DNA of 64,000 nt from Deltaproteobacteria bacterium (GTDB taxonomy: Bacteria; Myxococcota_A; Polyangia; Polyangiales; Ga0077539), in contig JAUXYJ010000055.1 of the NCBI GenBank assembly GCA_030694465.1, forward strand, positions 326,413 through 390,412, written 5' to 3'. The notes under the pieces are model-generated. The model was given only the letters and a program-made list of their open reading frames with translations, had not been told where the DNA came from and did not search any database. The translations under genes and the position numbers were made by a program. Of this stretch, positions 8,397 to 15,714 are shown piece after piece; the stretch's first letter is position 1, and each line of letters starts with the position of its first letter.

Positions 8397-9071
8397 TCAG
8401 GCTCCCGCCTGCTGTGCGCCTGCGAGGTTGATCTTCGAGCGGTTTTGCGTGACGAGGTTGAGCACCTGCACGGTGGCTTCGTTGATGTCATCGGTGACGC
8501 CTTGCGTCTTGCCGTTGAGAATCGCGAACGCGATGAGACCGATGATGGCCACGCCGAGTCCGAACGCGGTGCAGTTCATTGCCTCGGAGATACCCGAAGC
8601 GAGGAGCTCTGCCTTCTTGCCCGCGTCAATTGCAGGACCGCCGCCACGACCACCGACGGCGCCGAACGCGCCGATGAGGCCGGTCACGGTGCCGAGGAGG
8701 CCTGAGAGCATCGCGAGGTTCGAGAGGAGGCCGAGGTAGGGCGTGCGGTGCTCCACTTTGGGCATCTCACGAAGCGCTGACTCGTCCATCGCTGCCTGAA
8801 CTTCTTCGTCAGGGCGGTTAACCTTCATCAATCCAGCTTTGACGATACGCGCCAAAGGAGCGTTCGCTGTCGAGCACAGCTTGATCGCGCGTCCCACATC
8901 ACCGGCGTAGATGCACTTCTGGATGTTTGCCAGAAACGCGTCTTTGTTGATCGACGCCTTGAAGAGAAACATCGCCCTTTCAATGCTGATTCCGACAACG
9001 AACACCAACCACAAAACGATGGGCCACATGCCCCATCCGCCTTCTTTAAAGTGCTCGTACATTGAATGCAT
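8397..9071 (-). CDS. MotA/TolQ/ExbB-family proton channel (leftward cassette)
   Basis: The 224-residue product has one N-terminal transmembrane helix (about 12-32). A cytosolic stretch follows with the family-typical region around AGLMKVNRPDEEV, then two more helices. The second helix contains the hallmark LSGLLGTVTGLIGAF, whose Thr lines the proton path. It forms a ring around TolR/ExbD helices in the inner membrane. The start at 9071 is supported by an AGGAGG ribosome binding site 6 bases upstream. It is first of a leftward operon with two TolR genes behind it. A paralogous TolQ starts 860 bases away on the other strand. Confidence 0.92.
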   Translation of the reverse strand: MHSMYEHFKEGGWGMWPIVLWLVFVVGISIERAMFLFKASINKDAFLANIQKCIYAGDVGRAIKLCSTANAPLARIVKAGLMKVNRPDEEVQAAMDESALREMPKVEHRTPYLGLLSNLAMLSGLLGTVTGLIGAFGAVGGRGGGPAIDAGKKAELLASGISEAMNCTAFGLGVAIIGLIAFAILNGKTQGVTDDINEATVQVLNLVTQNRSKINLAGAQQAGA

Positions 9072-9363
9072 TGTCTTCCTCCTGGGAACCTGTGAGATCT
9101 GAGACCGCTGCTGGAGACTTATGGCACCCGACTTATTTCGGGGACCGGGGATCTAGCAAGAGCTTTGTTGGCGAGAGGCTCGTGAGTCTGTGAAGAACCC
9201 TCGTGCCTCTGCGTCCGCGTGAGCCTAGGAACCGAGCAATCCTACAATTGCCAAGTTGATTGATTCGACGGCGGGCGAGGCTGCCACAGACGCGGGACAA
9301 AACCCAAGGACGAAAAGCACCGCTGCGGTGCTGTGTGCCCTCTATGGTGTTGCCACGTGGCTG

Positions 9364-9392
9364 ATAATGCTTCGTAAAGTGCAGAATTACAA
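9364..9392 (-). promoter_or_regulatory. Candidate sigma-70-type promoter for the leftward TolQR operon
   Basis: On the minus strand the hexamers TTGTAA (9392-9387) and CATTAT (9369-9364) are separated by exactly 17 bases. Each matches 4 of 6 consensus positions. They lie in the most AT-rich part of the divergent region. Transcription would begin near 9357, leaving a leader of about 285 bases before the ATG at 9071. Confidence 0.35.
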
Positions 9393-9874
9393 TCACACTA
9401 CAATGTCTTATTTGAAGTGCAAACGCCGCGACCGGCCCAAACGAACCGGAGTCTTAGACATCCCCGGGGAGCGATAGTTCCACTGGGATGAAATTCTTTC
9501 AGCCAGAGAATACAGGCGTTGGGGGCTCTGTCAACGGACGAGAAGATGTTCTTCCACGTCGAGTGATTGATGGGTTGGGGCAATTCGGTTGACTTGTGAA
9601 GGGGCAAGCGGGCTTGTTGGCCGGCTGCGTCCCAACCGGACCGAGCCCCACAGCGGCCGTTGCAATTCGCAGCAGCCTCGGTAGGGGGACTGGCGTTGAG
9701 CCTTCGCTGTGGCAACCGGGAAAAACAAAGGACAGCGTGGGACCGCGAGACTCGTCGCGGCGGCGGTGTCAAAACTTTGGTAGCGCAACCGATGCAATTG
9801 GTCGTTGATTGTTCGAAGCGAACCCGCGACACTCCCCGAGCGCGAAGTCGTGTCACCTATCGTTGTGGTGTGCG

Positions 9875-9898
9875 ACAAGTGAAACTACTTGTTTTTTT
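9875..9898 (+). terminator. Terminator-like hairpin with seven T's in the leader of the rightward TolQR operon
   Basis: ACAAGT (9875-9880) and ACTTGT (9887-9892) form a 6-bp stem around the loop GAAACT. The stem runs directly into seven consecutive T's (9892-9898). The structure ends only 34 bases before the ATG of the TolQ gene at 9932. No gene reads into it from the left on this strand. It may be an attenuator in the leader, the end of a short non-coding transcript, or a palindromic operator. Confidence 0.45.
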
Positions 9899-9931
9899 CT
9901 GAGTGATACAACGGTCGAAGGAGCGAAGGCG

Positions 9932-10624
9932 ATGCAGGCGGCACTCGTTCAACTGCTTTTGGTGGCGCAAGAAGCTGCGGCACACCAGGAAGCCACTGGG
10001 CTTAAGGCTTTCTACCACAAGGTGGGATGGCCCTTCTTCGTTAACATGTTCATCATCGTGATCGTCCTTGCGATTATCACGGAGCGCACGATCTATCTCG
10101 CGACCAAGTTTCGAGTAAATTCGCGTGAACTTCTGGCCCAGGTCAAGAAGTTGGTCGTCGCGAACAACATTGATCGCGCTATCAAGCTCTGTGAGGCGGC
10201 AGATGTTCCGCTGCTTCGTGTGTTTCGTGCGGGATTGATGCAAGTCAACCGTGGCGACGAAGCGGTGGTCACCGCGGTCGAAGAGCAGACCATGGAGATC
10301 GAGCCCGCTGTCAACAAGCGCGTGGGCGCGCTTTGGTCTCTGGCCAATATCGGGACGCTTCTGGGGCTTCTCGGCACGATCTTCGGACTGATCAACACCT
10401 TCGCCGCTTTGGACCGGATTCAGGATCCGGCACGTAGACAGCAGGCGTTGGCGAACGGAATCGCAGAGGCCATGCTTAACACCGCCATCGGCCTCAGCGT
10501 GGCGTTGGTCTGCATGACCGCACATCTTCTGATCAGCGGGCAGACCAAGAAGATCCTGACTGATCTTGAGCAGACTTCTGCCAAATTGGTCAACCTGCTC
10601 ACCACGCAGCGCGAAGGCTCCTAG
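9932..10624 (+). CDS. MotA/TolQ/ExbB-family proton channel (rightward cassette)
   Basis: The product is 230 residues when started at the ATG at 9932, which has GAAGGAG at 9917-9923 as ribosome binding site. The longer open frame upstream includes the terminator-like hairpin and is not protein-like. The N-terminal helix (about residues 29-50) is followed by cytosolic helices with AGLMQVNRGDEAV. The paired C-terminal helices contain the family signature LGLLGTIFGLINTFAAL. It leads a cassette with two TolR genes in the same order as the divergent cassette, so the two are paralogous. Expected role: inner-membrane stator ring using the proton gradient. Confidence 0.92.
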   Translation: MQAALVQLLLVAQEAAAHQEATGLKAFYHKVGWPFFVNMFIIVIVLAIITERTIYLATKFRVNSRELLAQVKKLVVANNIDRAIKLCEAADVPLLRVFRAGLMQVNRGDEAVVTAVEEQTMEIEPAVNKRVGALWSLANIGTLLGLLGTIFGLINTFAALDRIQDPARRQQALANGIAEAMLNTAIGLSVALVCMTAHLLISGQTKKILTDLEQTSAKLVNLLTTQREGS

Positions 10625-10713
10625 TTGTGCTCGTGCGCTCAATCGCTACTTACGCAGCGCGGTTGGGTTTGCACATCGAAGCTCGTTTGTAGGGTGCATC
10701 GGAGAGAGAATTC

Positions 10714-11304
10714 ATGTCCGGCCGTAAGACATTCACTGCAGCCCAGCACGCGTACATCAATCGCAAGTCCAAGCCGAGAGAGCACGATCCCGCCGACGCT
10801 GGTGGAGAGATCAACATCGTGCCGTTCTTGGACATCGTGACGAACATCCTGATGTTTATCCTTGCGACGATTACCACGGTATTTACGGCGACGATTGCGA
10901 TGCCTGCGCCATCAAGCGGTCCCTCGACCGGTGGAGGCGCTGGCAACACGGAGGTCAATATCACGGTGAAGATCGTGCGAGACGGTTACATCGTGGGAGC
11001 CCCAGGTGGGTTCTTGCAGCCCGGCTGCAGCGCGGTGGCGGGTGCTGCGTTGACCGTGCCACTGATCCCTGGACCGGCGGGGCAGGCGCCGATGCACGAT
11101 TATCTCGCGCTCACGCGTTGCATGGAGACCATCCGTAACAACCCCGAATGGCGCACCGAGCTTGCGGACAACCACAAGATCCAGATCGCGGGAAACCAGG
11201 ACATCCCCTACCGTGTGCTGGTGGGGACGCTCGACGCGGTGCGCGAGACGCGGCTGGGGGCCAAGGACATGTTCTTCGAGCCTACTCTCGGAATCCTGAA
11301 CTGA
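10714..11304 (+). CDS. ExbD/TolR-family protein (rightward cassette, first copy)
   Basis: The 196-residue protein has a 30-residue hydrophilic tail and a membrane helix starting INIVPFLD, with the proton-relay aspartate at Asp40. A Ser/Gly/Pro linker (about 68-80) and a periplasmic domain of about 115 residues follow. Two cysteines in that domain (within PGCSAVAG and TRCMET) could pair. A GGAGAGAG ribosome binding site precedes the ATG. It lies 89 bases after TolQ and 34 bases before the second TolR gene. Its helix motif matches the gene at 7776. Confidence 0.87.
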   Translation: MSGRKTFTAAQHAYINRKSKPREHDPADAGGEINIVPFLDIVTNILMFILATITTVFTATIAMPAPSSGPSTGGGAGNTEVNITVKIVRDGYIVGAPGGFLQPGCSAVAGAALTVPLIPGPAGQAPMHDYLALTRCMETIRNNPEWRTELADNHKIQIAGNQDIPYRVLVGTLDAVRETRLGAKDMFFEPTLGILN

Positions 11305-11338
11305 TCGCGCTTCGGCAAGTGAAACAATCGAAAGACGA

Positions 11339-11926
11339 ATGGTCATGAGCAACGCGGGTGAAGTACAGCGAGCCAATGTTCTAGATGTTAAGCGAGCGGT
11401 CACTCGCAAAAAGCGCCGCCGCCGCCAAGATCACGTCCATCAAGAGCTCAACATCACAGCCATGTTGGACATGATGACCATCATCTTGGTCTTCTTGCTC
11501 AAGTCATTGTCCGCGTCGGCTGGCAACGTGCCGCAGAGCGATGATCTTCGGCTCCCCAGGTCGACCTCGCAGGCCGACCCGTCAGGTGCCCTGCAGATCA
11601 TCGTGTCGCGCGTGTCCATCACTGTAAACGGACACAACCTGAATCTTTCGCTGCGCAACGGGCTCGTCGACCCATCGGCCAAACGTGGCGGCGGCTCGGG
11701 CTTCTTGATCAATCCGCTTAACAGCGAGATGCGGGACCAGCACGAATACGCGCTTGCGCTCTCACGCGCTTCGAACCAGCCGTTTAGCGGCGAGATGGCG
11801 CTGATTGCGGACTCGGAGACGCCGCTGCGCACGATCTTCGAAGTGCTCTACACCTGCGGGCAAAACGGCTTCTCGAACTTTCAGCTCTTGGTCTTGAAGA
11901 CCGGCGCTGGCCAGGTTCGTCGCTGA
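11339..11926 (+). CDS. ExbD/TolR-family protein (rightward cassette, second copy)
   Basis: This 195-residue protein begins with a strongly basic cytosolic tail (KKRRRRQDH at about 24-32). The transmembrane helix starts LNITAMLD, with Asp44 as the conserved ionisable residue. A periplasmic domain with a Gly-rich insertion (about 117-123) follows. A second ATG two codons in (11345) is an equally possible start. Its membrane motif matches the gene at 7125, so each cassette holds one TolR of each subtype. The arginine cluster may help topology or bind a cytosolic partner. Confidence 0.87.
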   Translation: MVMSNAGEVQRANVLDVKRAVTRKKRRRRQDHVHQELNITAMLDMMTIILVFLLKSLSASAGNVPQSDDLRLPRSTSQADPSGALQIIVSRVSITVNGHNLNLSLRNGLVDPSAKRGGGSGFLINPLNSEMRDQHEYALALSRASNQPFSGEMALIADSETPLRTIFEVLYTCGQNGFSNFQLLVLKTGAGQVRR

Positions 11927-12306
11927 GCGTTCTGTGGGCTGGGGGAGCGTGTGGGGGATTGCGGGAGTGGGTCGGTGGTGACACGGCGTGCTCGCGTGGG
12001 CCTTCTTGTGCGTGGGGGAAGGGGGCGCGCGAAGGCTGTTAATGGAGTGACGGTGGGCGACTCAGAGCGGGTTTTGAGAAGCTCAGCGTTGGACCATTGG
12101 GGCTCAATATTCAGGAGAACACGCATTAAATCTTGTCCTATTGGCCTTGGCGTGTTCTTTGCTGTTCTCGCAATGTTTGCGATGTCCCCACGCTCACTTG
12201 TGGTGCATCGCTTTTACGGTGTTTTGCTCCACGCAAAACAGAAGCTTCAAAGTGCGCTTGGACTCTGCTAACAGGGCCCACTCACGTTCGGGTCATTGAG
12301 GGAACC
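11927..12306. other. 380-base intergenic region with an 8-bp hairpin before the outer-membrane barrel gene
   Basis: No gene with support. The open frame 11951-12271 lacks a ribosome binding site and has poor composition. TGTTTTGC at 12220-12227 and GCAAAACA at 12233-12240 form a perfect 8-bp stem around TCCAC, followed by a palindromic GAAGCTTC. There is no T tract, so it is more likely an operator or 5' leader element than a terminator. It may separate the TolQR cassette from the barrel gene. Confidence 0.5.
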
Positions 12307-13626
12307 ATGAAGGGCTGTGTTCGAGGTTTTCTGTTCGCTGCGCTAACACTTCCAGCGAGTGTTTTTGCACAGACTTCTGGCTCCACCGGTGGCAACACCG
12401 CGCAGGCCCCTACTCCCACGCCCGCCCCTGGCGCGACCGGTGGCACGGGCGGCACCGCGGCACCTGCGGCCGCTGAGCCAGAGGCACCTGTGGCTCCCCG
12501 TGCGCCGCTGTTCTGGCGCGGGACCTCGTTTATTCTCGACCAGTCGACGAGCCTCGAGACCGTCGCGCCCGGGCTTGTTCAGTCGTCCCAGTCGTTGAGG
12601 AGCTACCAGCTCTGGGCATCGATTCGTCCGCGCTTTGCGTTGGGCTCGATGTTTACGCTTTCGGTTCGTCAGGACGCGACGTTCGAGATGTTTCCGGACT
12701 ACGGCGAGACCGGGTCTGCGGGCTTTTTCGGCGACCTCTGGACCGACTTGATCTTCAAGGGTGTCCCTGCGTTTGCTGGGATTAAGCCTGTGTTTGGTCT
12801 TCGCGCCCAGTGGCCCGTGTCGCTGACAACGCGTGCACGAAATGTGTTCGTCACGACGGGCCTCATCGCGAGCTTTAACAAGAGCTTTGAGCTTCCGCGC
12901 GACCAGAGCATCTCGATTGGTTTGACGTTCGTGGGTTCGCATCCGTTCGCGGGCTCTACGACCGGCGGCAATCGCATCATCGATCCAAACCGCACGGGCG
13001 CAGAAGGCGCGGCGGATCGCAACGGCTGTCAGGTCGTGGCGTTGGACGCTGGGGTTGACCAGAACAGCCGCGCGACCACGATTTGTGGCTACGGCGGGGC
13101 GCCTGCGAACGTTGCGTTTGGCCTCACCAGCGTGCTCTCGCTGGGCTACACAACGCCAGTCCCAGGGTTGAGCTTTGGGGTGATGGGCGTGTTGATCAAC
13201 AGCTGGCTTTACAACCTTCCGTCTGCCTACGTGGCGGATCGAATGGGCGGCGTTGTCGAGGTGACCAACTCGACGACGGATCAACGGATGCGTCAGGCGT
13301 CTTGGCTGAGCTTCTCGGTCGACTACGATGCGACCTCTTGGCTCAGCCTCTCGGCTGGCTATTACAGCTTTCGCTCGGTCACAAACGAAGACGGGCAGTA
13401 CGGCAATCCGCTCTACCAGCCTGGCGGTGGCACCCGCTTGTTCTTCACAATGGCTGTTGCGCTTGACGTGCTCTATCTCACCGTTTCGGGCGGTACGACT
13501 CGCACCGGCGCCGCGGTCTCTGCGCGAAGCGTGACCATGAACGAGAGCACGCCACGTCGTCGGTTTTCGCCGACGGAGCCTGCTCGGCAAATGCGTGCGC
13601 AGCAGATGGCTTCGGGCATGTTCTGA
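12307..13626 (+). CDS. Predicted outer-membrane beta-barrel protein
   Basis: With the ATG at 12307 the product is 439 residues and has a signal peptide (about 1-20, ending VFAQ). An open frame extends upstream but lacks export features. A Gly/Thr/Pro/Ala-rich low-complexity stretch (about 21-65) precedes a mature part with alternating aromatic/hydrophobic residues every second position. Many paired aromatic-ended strands are visible, as expected of an outer-membrane barrel. Two cysteines (NGCQ and TICGYGG, around residues 240-260) may form a loop disulphide. It follows the rightward TolQR cassette on the same strand. It could be the outer-membrane end of a trans-envelope machine, but that is inference from position. 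Confidence 0.75.
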   Translation: MKGCVRGFLFAALTLPASVFAQTSGSTGGNTAQAPTPTPAPGATGGTGGTAAPAAAEPEAPVAPRAPLFWRGTSFILDQSTSLETVAPGLVQSSQSLRSYQLWASIRPRFALGSMFTLSVRQDATFEMFPDYGETGSAGFFGDLWTDLIFKGVPAFAGIKPVFGLRAQWPVSLTTRARNVFVTTGLIASFNKSFELPRDQSISIGLTFVGSHPFAGSTTGGNRIIDPNRTGAEGAADRNGCQVVALDAGVDQNSRATTICGYGGAPANVAFGLTSVLSLGYTTPVPGLSFGVMGVLINSWLYNLPSAYVADRMGGVVEVTNSTTDQRMRQASWLSFSVDYDATSWLSLSAGYYSFRSVTNEDGQYGNPLYQPGGGTRLFFTMAVALDVLYLTVSGGTTRTGAAVSARSVTMNESTPRRRFSPTEPARQMRAQQMASGMF

Positions 13627-13742
13627 GAGTCGCCCGGGGGGAGCTCGCGCACGCGCACGCTGGGGGGCGACGCGCTGCGCTAACGATTGCAGCACTCCGT
13701 GCTTCTCAACGGGTGGGTCGAGACTCTAGCCTCTTGGCCGCG

Positions 13743-14708
13743 ATGCAAGATGAGCGAACCGAGTTGTTGAAACTCTATCGACAAATGCTGCTGATCCGGC
13801 GCTTCGAAGAGGCCTCGGCGAAAGCGTATTCACAGGGAAAAATCGGCGGATTTTTGCACCTGTACATCGGCCAAGAGGCCTGCGCCGTGGGCACGCTCGC
13901 GGCGCTCGAGCCTCGAGACTATGTGGTGACCACCTACCGAGATCACGCGCAGGCGTTGGCTCGCGGGACGAGCGCGCGGGCTTGCATGGCGGAGCTGTAT
14001 GGCAAGGTCACAGGCTGCTCAAAGGGCCTTGGCGGCAGCATGCATTTCTTCGACGCAGACAACCACATGCTGGGCGGCCACGGGATCGTGGGCGGGCACT
14101 GCCCGATCGCGGCCGGCGCTGCGTTGGCTTCGAAGTATCGTGGCGATGGCGCTGTGACGGTGTGCTTCTTTGGTGAAGGCTCGGCCACAATCGGTGCGTT
14201 TCACGAGGCGCTCGCGCTCTCGGCGCTCTGGAATTTGCCTATCGTTTTTATCTGCGAGAACAACGAGTACTCGATGGGCACGCCGCTCTCGCGCTCGCTC
14301 AGTGTGCACGATGTCAGCCAGAAGGGCCCCGCGTTTGGCATGGAGCGCGACCGCTTTGGAGCGTCGGACGTAAACGAGGTCCGTGCACGGATGCAGGTCG
14401 CGATTGACCGCGCGCGCAACGAGAGCAAGCCCACGTTGATCGAGGTCGCGCTCTATCGCTATCGAGGTCATTCGATGAGCGACCCGGGCAAGTACCGCAC
14501 CGCGGACGAGATCGAAGAGCGCAAGAAGACAGATTGTTTGCTCGTGGCCGAGGGCAAACTGGGGGCGCTCGGAGTGACCGAGGCTGAGCTCCTTGCGATC
14601 GCGGAGAGTGTAGACGCTGAGGTCGAGGACGCAGTGCAATTTGCCGAGGCGAGCGCAGAGCCTGATGAGTCGCTCATTGAGGCGTTTACGTACGCGCCAG
14701 GAGTTTAG
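13743..14708 (+). CDS. pdhA: Pyruvate dehydrogenase E1 component, alpha subunit
   Basis: A 321-residue thiamine-diphosphate-dependent E1 alpha subunit. It shows the N-terminal RQMLLIRRFEE helix, the IGQEA...G region and the TPP-binding segment beginning FFGEGSATIGAFHEA and ending ENN (canonical GDG is GEG here). The loop YRYRGHSMSDPGKYR corresponds to the phosphorylation/active-site loop of E1 alpha. It decarboxylates pyruvate with E1 beta and passes the acetyl group to lipoyl-E2. The ATG at 13743 matches the family N-terminus; a GTG at 13713 would add ten residues. The E1 beta gene follows after 8 bases. A branched-chain 2-oxoacid specificity cannot be excluded by eye. Confidence 0.92.
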   Translation: MQDERTELLKLYRQMLLIRRFEEASAKAYSQGKIGGFLHLYIGQEACAVGTLAALEPRDYVVTTYRDHAQALARGTSARACMAELYGKVTGCSKGLGGSMHFFDADNHMLGGHGIVGGHCPIAAGAALASKYRGDGAVTVCFFGEGSATIGAFHEALALSALWNLPIVFICENNEYSMGTPLSRSLSVHDVSQKGPAFGMERDRFGASDVNEVRARMQVAIDRARNESKPTLIEVALYRYRGHSMSDPGKYRTADEIEERKKTDCLLVAEGKLGALGVTEAELLAIAESVDAEVEDAVQFAEASAEPDESLIEAFTYAPGV

Positions 14709-14716
14709 GTGTAGCG

Positions 14717-15694
14717 ATGCGAGAGCTGAGATATCGAGAAGCGCTCCGAGAGGCGATGACCGAAGAGATGGTGCGCGATGAGCGCGTCTTCATCATGGGC
14801 GAAGAGGTCGGGCATTATCAGGGGGCCTACAAGGTCACTGAGGGAATGCTCGCGCAATTTGGCGAGAAGCGCGTCATGGACACGCCCATCGCAGAAGAGG
14901 GATTTGCCGGCATCGCGATCGGCGCGGCGATGGTGGGACTGCGTCCGATTGTAGAGTTCATGACGTGGAACTTCTCGGCGGTGGCGTTTGACCAGATCTT
15001 GTCCAATGCGACGAAGCTTCGGCAGATGTCGGGTGGACAGTTCACTGTGCCGATTGTGTTTCGTGGGCCCAACGGCGCAGCGAGACAGACCGCTGCGCAG
15101 CACTCGCACGCGATGGAGACGTTTTATGCTCAGATTCCTGGGTTGAAAGTGGTGGTCCCGTCGACCGCTGCCGACGCCAAGGGGCTGATGGCGAGCGCGA
15201 TTCGTGATGACAATCCGGTGCTTGTTCTCGAGGACGAGCGGCTCTACGGGATTAAGGGTGAGGTGCCCGAGGGCGAGCACTTGGTCCCCATCGGTGTGGC
15301 TGCGGTGAGGCGCGCGGGGACTCAGTGTACGATCGCGACGTGGGGCAAAATGGTCCCGGTATCGCTTGAGGCGGCAGAGCTTCTTGCGGCAGAGGGCGTG
15401 CAGTGCGAGGTGATTGATCTTCGATCGTTGCGGCCACTGGATCACGGGACGGTCGCGACGAGTGTTCGCAAGACTGGCCGCTTGGTGATCGTGCATGAAG
15501 CGTGGCCGTATGGAGGTCCGGGGGCAGAGCTCTCGGATCGCGTACAGCGTGATTGCTTTGACTCACTGCGCGCGCCCATCGTGCGTTGCACGGGGCGAGA
15601 TGCCTCGATGCCGTACAACAAGAAGCTCGAAGAGCTGACAATTCCAGGCAGCGCGACGGTCACCCAAGCGGTCCGCGCGGTCATGGCTTACTGA
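14717..15694 (+). CDS. pdhB: Pyruvate dehydrogenase E1 component, beta subunit
   Basis: The 325-residue protein begins with the family pattern ELRYREALREAMTEEM followed by VFIMGEEVGHYQGAYKVT. It contains the DTPIAEEGFAGIAIGAAM segment and FRGPNGAARQTAAQHS, typical of pyruvate dehydrogenase E1 beta, and ends in a transketolase C-terminal domain (RSLRPLDHGTVATSVRKTGRLV). It forms the alpha2-beta2 E1 with pdhA. The gap to the E2 gene is 20 bases, so the three form one operon. Confidence 0.93.
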   Translation: MRELRYREALREAMTEEMVRDERVFIMGEEVGHYQGAYKVTEGMLAQFGEKRVMDTPIAEEGFAGIAIGAAMVGLRPIVEFMTWNFSAVAFDQILSNATKLRQMSGGQFTVPIVFRGPNGAARQTAAQHSHAMETFYAQIPGLKVVVPSTAADAKGLMASAIRDDNPVLVLEDERLYGIKGEVPEGEHLVPIGVAAVRRAGTQCTIATWGKMVPVSLEAAELLAAEGVQCEVIDLRSLRPLDHGTVATSVRKTGRLVIVHEAWPYGGPGAELSDRVQRDCFDSLRAPIVRCTGRDASMPYNKKLEELTIPGSATVTQAVRAVMAY

Positions 15695-15714
15695 GAGAAC
15701 GCGAAGAGGCAACC

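Larger units (their letters stand above)
9072..9931. other. 860-base divergent regulatory region between two TolQ-TolR-TolR cassettes
   Basis: No convincing gene is present. Frames on either strand have no ribosome binding site or plausible protein composition. The region is clearly less GC-rich than the flanking genes, especially 9340-9420. It holds a candidate leftward sigma-70-type promoter (9364-9392), a small hairpin CCCGA-N6-TCGGG at 9127-9142 near the leftward TolQ gene, and a terminator-like hairpin before the rightward TolQ gene (9875-9898). The length is unusual here, where most intergenic gaps are under 150 bases, so long leaders or a small RNA are possible. Confidence 0.6.

Noticed and set aside
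13629..13671. GTCGCCC...GGGCGAC inverted repeat after the barrel gene as terminator
   Set aside because: The loop is 29 bases, the stem only 7, and there is no T tract; a chance pairing in GC-rich DNA is likely.
12343..13695. Open frame of 450 codons antisense to the outer-membrane barrel gene
   Set aside because: It is Arg/His/Ala-rich with no domain pattern, and mirrors the third-position GC of the real gene, which has a signal peptide and barrel periodicity.
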